A stretch of 64,000 nucleotides of DNA from the NCBI GenBank assembly GCA_964247055.1, contig OZ176050.1:5890001-5954000 (forward strand). Reading direction: 5' to 3'. Shown in pieces: positions 31,637 through 55,084 of this stretch (position 1 is the stretch's first letter; each line of letters begins with the position of its first letter). Under the pieces are notes generated by a model. The model had not been told where the DNA came from. It ran no database searches and worked only from the letters and a program-made list of their open reading frames with translations. The DNA comes from Paragordius varius. Lineage: Eukaryota; Nematomorpha. A program made the translations under genes and the position numbers.

Positions 31637-34070
31637 CAGTGGTACTCACCAAAAAAATTTGACGGGCCAAATAAAACATATTTTTTTTTCGAGGGCCATG
31701 AACCTTATAATGGCAAATATTCCATAGCTATTTGACACATACGCACATATTTATACTCTAAATCAGCACAATAAATTTTTTGCGGGTCGCATGTAAATCC
31801 AGCTAAAAATTCGTTTTGCACCATTTAGTTTTAAAAATTAAAATATATTGATAACAACATTTATTTTAATATTAACCAATAATTTTTGACAAATTTGGTT
31901 TCGCCTCATGGCAGGCCATTCTTAATACGTCGTCCATATGATCATTAGTTAAGCGATTTCTGTAAGTATTCTTGATATACTTCATTTTTAAATATGCCGT
32001 CTCACACGAGTAAGTTTATGGAAAAATAGTTAAGATAACTTGAGCACATTTTTTTATATTTTCATATTTATTTGGCACACTTGCCAAAACTCTATATATC
32101 TTTCTTCTCTACGGTTTTCCTTAAATATAGCTTCCAAATTGGAATCATTTTTAAAATCAACGAATTCTTCAATGATAACCGCCTGATCAAAACCGAAAAG
32201 CTCAAGTTGCTTAATGTTGGATATATCCATATGCCATGGATTTTCCACTAACTTTAAGCAATTTTTTATATTTTTTAATTCTTGAAATCTGAATTTCATC
32301 TCATTAGATAAAATGTTAAATGATTGTCTATTATTAAATTAATATCCGCGGTAAATTCCATATTTTCTTTATGAATCGTTTTAAGTGTTGGAAAATGTAG
32401 GAGTGTTTTATCTATAAAATCTTGTTTATATATTATTAATTTTTTTTCAAAAGCAAATATATGATTAGCAAATTGGGTTATTATTTTGCTCCCTTAAAGA
32501 CTTGTTTTAAAAGTACTAGGTTTCTAAGTAATGTCGCAAAGGTAGGCTAATAAAACCCACCATTTGTCACTATTAACCTCGTCAAACTTTCTGTTATCTT
32601 TTATAAATAATAGAATTTCCTGTCTTAAATCAAAAAATATTCAATACTTTGCTAAGGCTTAGCCATCTCACAGCGGTATACAAAAGAATATCATCAAACT
32701 CACTGTGGATATCTTAGAAGGTTTTTGAATTTAATGTGATTGAATTCTCTGCCACGGATGTAGTTAATTATATCCACAACCGTTTTAATTACTAAATTTA
32801 GTGATTCATCTTTTACACGCGAAACCAAGTTTTGCTAATGAATAAAGCAGTGATAATAGATTTTGCAAATTATATTTGTTTTTTAAAAGAGAAATAAACC
32901 CTTTGTTTATTCCAATCATAGAGGGACAGCAATCTATGCAGATCGAAACCAATTTTTTCATAGATATACCATTATTATCGAAAAAGGTGCTAATTACTTC
33001 AAGAAAATCACTGCCTTTTGTGGTATTATTCATTGGTAAAAATTTCAAATATTCCTCGTTGATTATGTTGTCGTTGCAAAATCTCACGAAGAGCGCACAT
33101 TGAGGTGTTGAACTTATATCAGTGCTAGAATCGATTGCAATACTGAAGTATTTGCAATTTTTCAGAGCCAATAATGTATTGTTAAAAATATATTTAGACA
33201 TATCTTCAATGCGTCGAGCACATGTTGAATCAGAAAGTTGAAGTTTTTTAATTTGCCTCATGATTTGATCTTTATTATGGAATTTATCAAATAAAAAAGT
33301 GCAACTATTTATTAAACATTCTTTAATTAGTTGTGAATCAGTAAACGGTTTCATATTTTTTCCTAAAATATGGCAAATTTCATACGAAGCTAATGTTACA
33401 GCTTTTTCCTGGGAAAAAGCTATGGCCATAATAGATTTTTCTTTCTCGTATAATTCCTTAAAATTTTTATATTTTTCATTTCTTTCCTCAAGATTTTCTG
33501 GTAATTTATGAGAATGATGGATTTTAAAATGTCTTTCAATATTGTATTTTTTATAACTATATTATCCTTGCATATAAGGCAGGTAGCAACATTGTTATTT
33601 AAAACGACAAAAAAATTAGTTTCCCATTCTTTTTTAAAGGAGCGATTTTCATCGGATAACGTTTTTTGGCATTAGATGTCATCCTTTGAATTTATGTTTA
33701 AATATTATGTAAAAAAATAGAATATAAATTGAATTATGCTATAAAAAACAGGTCGAAATTTAATGATATTGAGTTGAAAATATTTTATGAGAATGAGTTT
33801 TAAAAATGATGCAGGATAGCAATGAAATGTATGTGCAATGGGTGAAAACAAAAAAGAAATGCAATAAAAATTTCAAAAAGAAAAGAAAAGAAATAACGTG
33901 TGCCCATAAATCATAAATTTTAAAATCATTTTAATGTAGGAAATTTTTCTACATTTCAAATTGGGTAAAAAATAAATATTATTTAAAAAAATTAAATATC
34001 AGTCATAGTGCATTTTTAAAGCACACTTAGGGCCGCATGCGGCCCGCGGGCCGCGGTTTGAGTATCACTG
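31637..34070 (-). mobile_element. hAT transposon, decayed, with perfect 8-bp target duplication
   Basis: Ends CAGTGGTACTCACC and, reversed, CAGTGATACTCAAACCGCGG. Both sides carry GTCTAGTC (31629-31636 and 34071-34078). 2434 bp. The minus strand encodes a hAT transposase related to SCAND3/ZBED5/GTF2IRD2-like proteins. The right inner end is GC-rich (GGCCGCATGCGGCCCGCGG). Internal frames are broken in several places while the target duplication is perfect, so insertion was fairly recent or the copy was already defective when it moved. Confidence 0.9.
32054..33683 (-). pseudogene. hAT transposase (SCAND3/ZBED5-like), broken
   Basis: In order on the minus strand: start region MTSNAKKRY, a BED-type finger (ATCLICKDN ... 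ERHFKIHHSHK) that needs two frame changes near 33545 and 33645, then an intact 207-codon frame (33429-32806) with MAIAFSQEKAV, FTDSQLIKEC, FSIAIDSSTDISSTPQCALF and LVSICIDCCPSMIG. This is the start of the RNaseH-like catalytic core, the IDSSTD aspartate included. The stretch 32800-32300 is interrupted by stops. The C-terminal dimerisation part survives at 32299-32054 (NPWHMDISNIKQLELFGFD). Not able to encode an active transposase as read. Confidence 0.8.
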
Positions 34071-34416
34071 GTCTAGTCTGTCAGGTCAAAAAAATCCTTG
34101 ATAGTGATTGTGAATTGACTGTCGATGAGATTCTCAAAAAATTACCTAAGAATGGAAAATATCCAAAAAAACCTTATATAAAATATTAAAAATAATAAAC
34201 TACACGCGCAAAAGGTGTATTCAGTTAGATGATATTTTTTTATAAACCTATATAATCCATATTCATTTCCTATGTTTTGCCTTATATATACTCAATTGAT
34301 TACATCCTTATATTTTGTCCGTTATGTTTGTATTATTCATGATATCCTATTAAATAAATTATAATAAATATTTTTTTTACACATTAATATTTAAGTGGTT
34401 AATTTGTTTTGTTTAA

Positions 34417-35010
34417 CACTTGGATACAACACATTCATTTTAGTCCTTCAATTCAAATTAGGGTAGTTGGATACCCCCCTGTTTTAAATTAATTTCTTTA
34501 AAAAATATGGAAGGAATCAAAACCATCCCAAAATTTTGCACTTATATAACATTAAGAAACCGAATTATATAAAAAGTTTTACTCAAAAATACTTGATATT
34601 GCTTATTTTAAGCTAAAGACGAAAGGTAAAAATTTAGTCAACGTGTCATGTGTGCAATGGCAAAATTTAAAAAAATACAAAATAAATCGCTTTTTCTATT
34701 TCTATCAATGTTAGATGTGATTTAAATAAAAAACTAGCTTTAATTTTACCCTTAAAACCAAACGAAGACGACATTTTGTAAATATTTTGTGAAATAAAAA
34801 TAGCGTCGAAGTAGTTAGACATGGAACTTTTTTTCAAAACAAAATTTTAAGATATTTTGGCATATTTATATAATTATTATTAGGATAGAAGCATAAATTC
34901 AAATTGGGACCGTTTCATTTGGTATTTTTTAAAAAATTCTAACTCAAATTTAGTCTGGGGTATGATGCCCCAATTTGAATCTAGGTGTTAAATAAAAAAT
35001 TTGCTATAAA
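34417..35010. mobile_element. TTAA-flanked inverted-repeat family, partial copy 1
   Basis: Begins CACTTGGATACAACACATTC directly after TTAA (34413-34416). It matches in reverse the right arm of the copy at 53155-54861 (GTCCTTC, AAATTTAGTC, CATGTGTGCAATGG, AAATTGGGACCGT). No coding capacity seen. A third partial copy is near 56790-57110. Confidence 0.5.
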
Positions 35011-35439
35011 ATTAACAAAAATATTACCATTCCCCTTTAACAATATTTTAAGATTTTCATTTTTTTACCAAAGATTTCCGACGCCCTTCCCCCACACTTC
35101 TTTTACTTTTTTGATGAATATTAAATGGTTAATACCATAGAGCTCTTGTTTTTCCATTCTTTACCAAATATTTATACCCATTTGACGAAAAAAGTAAATT
35201 TTTGATAAAATAAAGTATACATGACTGTAAAATTGAGTGCTAAATATTATTTTTTCAAGCCCACATTGGTTTATTAACATAAAATTTTTGAAAAAAAATA
35301 AACCGATGTAACTGGATTATACAGCAGCAAATTATCCATCTAAGGCATGGTTGTGATATTTTTCCAAATAAGGAAATTTTATGAAATTCTGTAATAATTT
35401 ATTTCTTATATCGTGTGCAATAATGGGGGTTAATTTTTT

Positions 35440-36560
35440 TAACAAAAATTTTTTTTCATGAGATAGCTTATGGCCAGCGAATTCATTTGCCGCAAAAAAT
35501 TTTGTTTGTTTATGACCTAAATTTTCAAATATTGGAAATTCAAAATTGGGCAAAAAGTGAAAATTAAGGATAACATGATAAAAAAATATCATAAAACTTG
35601 AGATATTATGGTTTATCATTTTCGCAGATATTTACAATCTTACATAGCCGAAAATCATATAGTTATGGTTTTTATAGAAATTAAGATCATTTTTCTATCA
35701 CCTTAAAAGACAAAAAATTCTTACTGAAAATATATTAAAATATTTTTCTTAATTATTACTAGCTAAATTGATTATTAAATCTTAACATTAATATTTTATT
35801 TAGTAAAAAACTTATATATCAAAATAAACTAAAAAATATTGTTTTTATTTTCATTCTTTGGGGATCTGGTTCATGAGTGTTTAAAAAAATTATTGTTTTG
35901 GAAATCTTAGATCAGGGGCAATATTTAAAGTATATAAATTAATGCAAAATAGGATTTAAAAGTAGTGGAATATCTACCAACAATCCGTATAAATTCATGT
36001 AGCAGTTTGTTTTAACAAAATTAATAATTATACTGGGATTCGGAATTATTTTTGGTTAAAATTCCACTACTTTTAAATCCTATTTTACATATATATCCAT
36101 TATAATTTCCCCTCATGAAAGATTCCAAAATAAAACAGTAAATTTTTTATACATTCATTGTATTAGATGACAAAAAAAATTGGTTTTATTTTGATATATA
36201 ATTTTTTACTGAATAAAATATGAATGTTAAGTTTTTAATAGTGAGTAGCTAGTAAATAATTAAATAATATTTTAATATAGCAATAAAAAATTTTGTCCAT
36301 TAAGTTATTTTTATAGAAAAACGCGATTTTTTTATCTGAATGATAAAAACCCTAACATTATGATTCAGGCTATTTATAAATTGTAAATATATGCTTAAAT
36401 GATAATAAATCATAATATCTCAAGTTTTATCATTATTTTTTAATTATATTTTAATCTTTAATTTTCCCTTTTTGCCCAATTTTAATTTTCTCAATATTTC
36501 ATAAACCAGGTGGTCAACAAATAAAATTGCAGCAAATGAATTCGTTGATAGGCTATTTCA
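35440..36560. repeat. Large inverted repeat with a nested MITE
   Basis: About 390 bp at 35440-35840 is inverted at 36190-36560. Matching words: GAATTCATTTG(C)CGCAA / TTGCAGCAAATGAATTC, and ATCTCAAGTTTTAT / ATAAAACTTGAGAT. Arms have diverged moderately. The centre holds the 141-bp element at 35946-36086. The minus frame at 35619-35332 lies in the left arm and has no recognisable domain. Confidence 0.65.
35946..36086. mobile_element. MITE with perfect 26-bp terminal inverted repeats
   Basis: Starts AAAATAGGATTTAAAAGTAG and ends with its exact reverse complement (CTACTTTTAAATCCTATTTT); 26 bp match without error. 141 bp, non-coding, sits at the hinge of a larger palindrome. Confidence 0.75.
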
Positions 36561-36780
36561 TAAAAAAAATTTTTGCACAGTGTATTATGATTCTATCTTA
36601 AATTATATTAAATAATGCGATGCTGAAAAAATTGTTTAACATTATTAGTTAGGACTAATATGATAAAAATATATATACTTGCTCCATTTTACAAATTTTC
36701 CTATTTTTATAAGCACATTAAAATATCCTGTATTCGACTTGCATTTACTTTCCCTTATAGTAAAAACCATATTTTCTAAA

Positions 36781-36957
36781 ACAGGGGTGCTTAAATATCT
36801 TCGCGGCTGATAATTTTTGGTTATTTTTTCATTTTGTACCCGATTTAGAAGTTATATCTTCTAAATAATTTTAAGTTTTTGATTAAAATCCAATTATTTA
36901 TTTAACATTTTTAGGGCCTTTTTACGTATCGAAAAAAGCGTATTGGACATCCTTGAT
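36781..36957. mobile_element. hAT-type MITE remnant (CAGGGG...)
   Basis: Left end ACAGGGGTGCTTAAAT, right end GCGTATTGGACATCCTTG, resembling the 26249-26551 and 61286-61449 elements. No ORF. Confidence 0.4.
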
Positions 36958-36989
36958 TTAAAATAATTTCAATCAATCGCTTTAAACCA

Positions 36990-37321
36990 GGAGTGCCCAA
37001 CACAAATGGCTTTGCGGGCCGCATTTTCCACCAAAAAAAACTCAGCGGCCGCATTTAAAAATATTTAAGCTTTAGTAAACTACTTAGATTTAAAAATTAA
37101 AAATGTAATAACGAAAACAATTATTTATTTTATCACTTTTTGCTAGTTCGTTTTCCGGAAAGACTCAAAAATTGTTTACGAAATATCAATTTTAAGATGA
37201 TTTATTTAATAAGTAGCAATATATTTGCGCATTATGGAATTTCCTATATATTAGGCAATTTTCTATACTTTTAATGGGCCTCAAAAAATATCTCAAAAGG
37301 CGGCATGTTGGAGATCCATGT
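36990..37321. mobile_element. hAT-type MITE remnant
   Basis: Left end CAGGAGTGCCCAACACAAAT followed by GCGGGCCGCATTTT, right end GGCATGTTGGAGATCCATG. Same family as 26249-26551. Confidence 0.45.
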
Positions 37322-38738
37322 TTTTAACAAAAACTATAACTTCCATAGACTTTGACTTTAATAAAATATTTTATTAGAATTATACATTCCTATGGAACGA
37401 CTATACAAGATGTAAATCCGGAGTTTAATATGCGCCAAAAAATAAGCATAAATCTACCGACCCCTTACAAAATATTGATTTATTCTTGGTCATTTTAAAA
37501 AACCACAATTTCTAGCAGTAAAGTTTTTGGCCATATATAGATGTAACAGGTTTAAACAGTTTTACATAAAACATATATTATTTTTTGTATCAATCTACAA
37601 GAAATTTAAATACAGTAACGAAAGATATCTTTAGGTCATTTAAGTATTTTAAATGGCTAAAAGACTATTTAATTTACATGTCCGCTGCCATGTAGGTGGT
37701 GAATCGTTTTTATTAGTTACATTTTCAAAATTGTGGAGAATAATTCAGTGTATGTATATAATAAAAAAACTTATACTGTCAACAGGCTAAAAATTTAATA
37801 CCCTTTACTATTTGAAATATTAAAATGGCCAGCACGCGTTATTGTACGCACATTTTTATTATTTTGGAAACTACTTAAATTGATTTTATTTTTAACGAAA
37901 CATATTTCCTTATTTATGGTGCGAAAATTTTCAGGAACAAATTGTGTTTTTATTACTTCGCATATGGTGAAACAATACATTATATGTTTAAACAAAACTT
38001 TTTCAAAAAAATAATGGAGTAGACATGGCCCCTTTATCACCTAATTTCTCCATAGCAATCAATAAAGAATAGTTGCAATCAATATATATTGAAATAGGCG
38101 AAAAAACGCTATCTAAAAAGTTTACGTATGTAGATACAAAACAAATGATAACCTACAAAAAATCGCTATTAGGATGGGTAATATACATCAAAATTAGTGC
38201 TACTGACCCCCAAAAACATATTTATTTTTAGGGTTAAATAGAAATGTTAAAGCGTGATTTGAAATGTTCAAGGGTGAATTTGATGGATATGGAATATAAA
38301 CCAACTTTCCGTTTAATCTGATTTTCAAATGCGTTTAACATCTTAAGTTAGGGCCTCGCTCTAAGATGCTTTAAAACTGAGAGTTTTATTACACGAACTA
38401 TATATCAAACAGTTTATAGAATATGGCTTAAGATCAAGCCAAGTGTCAATTTGCTTATTAAGTTTGTTAAACAAAGGAAACCACAGCCTTATTTCTGGAC
38501 AAATAATTGTTTCCCTTTCTTCCCTGTGAAACTATCGTGAACTGAAAATATATTGATGGTTTTATATGCGAATCCAAATTTGGCACATTTATAGTAAGAA
38601 TATTTATGTTGGTCAATTCACATTTTTGGCCAATCGGCAATACAGTAGCACATGGGTAAAAAAGAATGGTTGAAATTAACAATATAATATCTTACAATAT
38701 TAAATTTGTTCATTTAATTATGAAATCTGTATCACACG

Positions 38739-39186
38739 CTAGTATTCCAAATGGCCAAAGCGATCGTGTACAATTTTTCCACCATTATTTAAATAAGGAG
38801 TCTGATAAAATCGGAATTCAGACGTTTAAAGATACTTTGAAATAGGCGAATTGTTTATGATAAAAAATAGCAAACTCCATGATATCAAACTTTCGTAAAT
38901 TAGATCGGTCATTGATAATTCCCATCTTATAAAGCGCCGAAGCTGTATTTTTAAAAGGGGACGATGAGCAATATTATAATTTTAAATTATGGTGTTGGCG
39001 TAAGATATATGTATAGATAATAACAAAACAAAAAATCCATGTAAAAAAAATTAAAGTAGATATCTGTATTGAACAATGTTTATATTCTTGAATAAGATAT
39101 GACAAAAAGAAGAAATGAGAAAGTACCTCTGTTAATTCTATGAGTAGGTAGAAAATATTGCACAACGTACCTACCGACTTTTCCAT
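38739..39186 (-). other. Possible unidentified short gene, exons tentative
   Basis: Three minus-strand blocks with plausible GT-AG borders: 39186-39127 (MEKSVGTLCNIFYLLIELTE), 38942-38836 (in one frame SALYKMGIINDRSNLRKFD; another frame is also open) and 38801-38739 (TPYLNNGGKIVHDRFGHLEY then stop). The 34-nt gap between the last two fits the short-intron style of the window. The phase from block 1 does not fit the preferred frame of block 2, so the model is incomplete. No family recognised. Confidence 0.2.
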
Positions 39187-39510
39187 ATATATATATGAGC
39201 CCTTACTTACGATCGATCAGATATTGACACAAACTTACGAAACCGTTAAAAACGATCCTAATGTCGGCTTCATCAATTAATCAAATTTAATATCTAAAAA
39301 TATACTAGCTCTGCCTTGTCACGCGTTGCTGTGTCTTATACGACACCATCTTAAGTGATAATAACATATTTTTTCATCCATAAAAACAATAAAAAACCGT
39401 TTATTAAAAGTCTATATACAACATTTTCTGTTTGGTGGCTCATTGACATAGTACCATGAGGTTTTTATAAAAAATGACTTCCAAAATTTTTGACTTTGAA
39501 CGATTTAAAA

Positions 39511-39590
39511 AAGGTGCGATGGTAAAGAGGTAGGGCGTCGGACTCTAACACTATGTGTAGAGTGCCAGAATTTGAACATCGGAATCGCGT
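39511..39590 (+). repeat. tRNA-like sequence (tRNA pseudogene or SINE head)
   Basis: GGTGCGATGGTAAAGAGGTA then GGGCGTCGGACTC resembles a tRNA D-arm and A box (TGGTAAAGAGG). GAATTTGAACATC about 35 nt later resembles a B box/T-arm. The anticodon and acceptor stems do not pair well, so not a working tRNA. Confidence 0.3.
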
Positions 39591-40938
39591 TATTTTTCCA
39601 TTATCAGTCAGTCCTCGGCAGACGTAGCTTTTCCTGATACAATTAAGTCCTTACCCTTAATATAAAAGGAAAAAAGTGACTTTTAAACTGTATTTTTTAA
39701 CGGGACAGATTTAAAACCATGATCTGACCATGCGGCCATATAGATTGTCAATGCTTTAAGGTGATTGTTTTTATATTGTGGTATATTTAACATAGAGTAA
39801 GCCCCTACTCAGTGGCTAATTTAAGGGCTGGTCCAAAATATATGCATGCTTAAAGCCTTTAATTTTACACAACTAGTGTGGGGATTTTTAAGATAGAGTC
39901 CTGAGCAGCGGCTAATATAATAGTTCTGGGCTAAATTTTTGACTTTATAGGAATATCTAAAACCACTAATTATTTATAAAAACTAAACATTTCAAAAAAT
40001 TAAATTTTGAGACTTTTTTTAAGAAATGTCATGTACGAGGGGAGCGGTTAAATTAAAAATAAGGGGACTATGTTCGACACATTTTATTAAAATAAAACCT
40101 AATAATGAATTGAATGAAACTACAGTTAATAAAAATAATAGACATAATTTTCTGAATTCTCTTCGTTTAAAATAGAATGGAGGTTTACTGAGAAATTATA
40201 AAAAAAGAGGCTCGACTATTTCGGCACATCTAGTAATAATTGAATTTCCACTTAGTTTTAGTGGGTGTGAAAGTTTTTCAAAAAATTGTCTAAAAACTAA
40301 CCTTTTAGATTTGTATTAATATATAGATTTCATAGTTTTATAATTGATATTGAAAAATATTAACCATGAATAATGATTAATATTGTATAATAACAGTTTA
40401 TTTATTCAAGAGATCTAAATATATCGCGTTAACAAAACCAATTCAAATATTGACATGCATGTGTGCCACGAACGAACCATCATATGTTAAACATTAATTA
40501 ATAAAAATGGTAAAATAAGAATAAAGCTAAAATAATATATATATATAATTAAACAAAATGAATGACAACCTTTTCCCATTCAACTGCATGTACTAACATA
40601 CATCAATAATTGTACTTTTCATTTTGAAAATTAATATCTAAACATGGCCAACTTTAGAGAGTGTTGCAATAGAATGGGAAAAAGTTGGAGTTTGTTGCTT
40701 TTCTTTCTGATACAATTTTTGCGTTGCAATTCGTGTATGGTTGGGAAATCCGTCCTGACTGATTAAAAATGCATTTTAGGTTTTTTAAACTGTCCTTTTC
40801 AGAGTATACATACACTGTACGATTTCCCAACAAATTAATTTGTATATTTGTGTGTTGTTTTCAAAGTAGTAGAACAAACTCTAAACATAGTTGTTTGATT
40901 AAAAAATCTCAATAAATCAATCTAAAATATTATCATAT

Positions 40939-52821
<11,883 letters not shown>

Positions 52822-53154
52822 TCTCGAAATCTGAATTGAAGATATAATGAATGTATGGTATATTTAATCGGTGAATCGTATGTATATAACGAGAAAAAAT
52901 GTTATGGGTAAGGATAATATCATAAATGTCCAAAAGATTGAATATTATAATGAAGAGTTCACCTTTAAAATAAATATATAATTAATATTATAAACTTTTT
53001 ATTGTTATAATTTTTAAGTAACAGTATCGCCGTACGCTTCTTGCTCTTTATGGACGGCATATGCGGTTTTAAGTTTGTGATATTAATGAAATATATATGT
53101 TCACATATACGAATGCATCAAGAATTTTATTATGCTTATTATTTTGGGCCATAC
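52822..53154. other. Upstream of UPF1-B, no gene seen
   Basis: Should include the UPF1-B promoter on the minus strand. No motif recognised. (TA)-rich runs near 52860-52890 and 52970-52985. Confidence 0.35.
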
Positions 53155-54861
53155 GACTGATACTTGGATACAACTAGGGTTGTGCAGTTGACTCCTTTTT
53201 CAAAATGTCCGGTCAGACCCAGTCTCTTTATATCAAAGTTGAATGTTATTGTAATAATAAAGTATAATTTTAGGGTTAGAATCAAATAAACACGATATTT
53301 TAGAAAAATTATGATAAAAATGGCGCCAAATTTTTTTCCAAAATTTAGATATTTTGCTTATATATAAAAAATATCAGGATAGAAGCAAAAATTTAAATTG
53401 GAGCCGTTTCTTTAGTATTTTTTTAAAATCAACTTAAATATATTCTGGGGTATTTAAACCCATTTGAATCGGAGTGTTAAGAAAAATATTTACACTTTAC
53501 TAATTGTTTCATATCTAAAAATCGTATAATTATTTCATATGCTTGAGGTTATTTTTGATATTTTGGGTTCATTGCACAGTTTTATGATGGAAACGGTATC
53601 AAAATGCTTGATGATAATAATCACTTTTTCTATATAATTCAATTATGCTAACATCTCCATCACATCGATTTAGTAACATATATTTTCGCCGTTAAATTTA
53701 TATTAAACATAAATTGTTTATTTTTACAGATGTTAACCCATATTTGAAGCCAAGAGCCTCAAAATCGAAATGTGAATGAGAAAAGTGTTTATCATTAAAT
53801 TATATAGAAAAAGTGGTATTATAATATCGTACTTTTCGCAATATCTCGGGTGTTTTGCTTTTATTTAAAAAAAAACTAGCCCATTTCAGAGGTTGCCAAA
53901 AACGAGATATGGGAAGCCAGTATTTAAATATAAAATTTTATAAAAATGTTTTTAGCCATTTATATGTAGTTTATGACATATTTAATCCATATTTTTGGAA
54001 TTTAGCTTTCACAAAATATTTTACTGAAATATGAACTAACTTTGCAATTTTTTATATAAAGATAATTTCCTTATATCACTCCTAAGGCCCAAAACAAAAA
54101 GCACCATGAGAATCCTGATACATTTTATAGAATATATATTTTATCAGGAAATTTTTTGTGTACACTATGTAAATAGATCATAATAAAGCACTTTTACGGC
54201 AGCATGTAATTGGTGATCCGCGAATCGTAACTACTACCTTTGTTATACCGTTATTACCGTACTTCAACATGCCAAATAAACCTCGACAAAACTTTGCTAA
54301 ATTTTGATTTTTAAAGAAATATACATTTTTTGGAAAAATATTTTATTTTTATGTCATCTATGGTGCAATATCGGAATTTTTGCGTCTTTAACACTTCGAT
54401 TCAAATTTTTAAAAAACTATTGAAGGATACGGTCCCAATTTAAAATTATGCTTCATATATTAATAAAAATTATATAAATAAACCAAAATATCTAAAATAA
54501 TTTTATTTTGATAAAAGTTACATGTGAGACTACTTCGAAGCTATTTTAATTTTGCAACATTTTTCAAAATATGTGTTTATTTAATTTTAAATGTCAAATT
54601 AAGGCTTATTTTTTCATTAAATTACATCTAACATTGATAGAAATTTAATGGTTTATTTATTATTATTTTTTTCCAATGCACACATGTTTCGATTAAATTT
54701 TCGCCTTGTTTCACATTAAAATAAGTATTTCAAGTTTTTTGTATAAATTATATATAAGTGCTAAATTTTGCCATATTTTTTAATGTATTTAATTTTAAAC
54801 GGGCCTGGAGTCCACTACTCTAAGAATCGAAGGACTGAAGTAAATGTGTTGTGTCCAAGTG
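53155..54861. mobile_element. TTAA-flanked element with long inverted arms, copy 2
   Basis: The right end reads GTTGTGTCCAAGTG then TTAA; the left end ACTTGGATACAAC is the reverse of it. Inner parts of the arms, 53380-53500 and 54380-54540, also match in reverse (AAATTGGAGCCGTTT / GGTCCCAATTT; AATCGGAGTGTTAA / AACACTTCGATTC). Non-coding centre with a nested MITE. TTAA flanks suggest piggyBac-like insertion; that is inference. Confidence 0.5.
53612..53826. mobile_element. Small MITE nested in the TTAA element
   Basis: AATCACTTTTTCTATATAAT at 53620 and its reverse TTATATAGAAAAAGTGGTAT near 53800; about 215 bp. Confidence 0.5.
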
Positions 54862-55084
54862 TTAAAAAAACTAGACCATTGCGTATGATACTTAGGTAAT
54901 CCATTTTTAATATAAATTAGAATATGTATATTTAAATTTGGTTTTTATTAATGATTTTAATGAATAATTTTTTTGTAACATATAAATTTAATTTAAAAGA
55001 ATGTGCCGTGATTTTACGATTTTTCAATCGGGCCAATTTGCATAAAAGGCTAAATATCATTTTTTTAATTTAATCAAAGCATAA

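Larger units (their letters stand above)
31008..34189 (+). pseudogene. Unidentified micro-exon gene, split by a hAT transposon
   Basis: Function not recognised. Exons: 31008-31071, 31097-31156, 31180-31239, 31263-31322, 31343-31405, 31446-31636, then 34079-34189 after removal of the hAT and one target copy. Introns are 25, 23, 23, 20 and 40 nt. Exons 2-3 and 4-5 are tandem duplicates: SEYVDAGIRQTQTIVTGNDG and SDYIDEDIRPTQNIVPGNDG, each followed by VNEI. The C-terminal half is basic (GRGKRKSEKKSKTY; EPLKKGKKTKCNE) and may bind nucleic acid; the end reads ILKKLPKNGKYPKKPYIKY, stop. The frame continues exactly across the hAT site, so the gene was intact before insertion. Now it reads about 33 codons into the hAT before a stop. 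It lies between inverted repeats and may be a transposon's own gene rather than a host one. Confidence 0.5.
30701..35228. mobile_element. Candidate Tc1/mariner-like element with ~180-bp terminal inverted repeats
   Basis: 30701-30881 and 35051-35228 are inverted copies (shared: CAGTCATGTATACTTTATTT, ATGGGTATAAATATTTGGTA, AAGTGTGGGGGAAGGG). The outer ends read TA|CAGTCATG and CATGACTG|TA, as for a TA target duplication and the CAGT start common in Tc1/mariner. Between the arms lie the micro-exon gene (31008-34189), the hAT insertion and part of the TTAA-flanked repeat. Without the hAT the span would be about 2.1 kb. Alternatively, two solo MITEs inserted in opposite directions. No DDE transposase was recognised. 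Confidence 0.45.
37322..40938. other. Gap between repeats and UPF1-B, no confirmed gene
   Basis: AT-rich. Holds a tRNA-like fragment (39511-39590) and a set of possible minus-strand exons (38739-39186). The minus frames at 38040-37795 and 38682-38467 have fairly mixed codon content but no recognisable domain. A stretch near 38276-38340 resembles the repeat end at 42583-42640. Confidence 0.3.

Noticed and set aside
32876-33511. Plus-strand frames opposite the hAT transposase
   Set aside because: Antisense shadows of a clear transposase frame on the minus strand.
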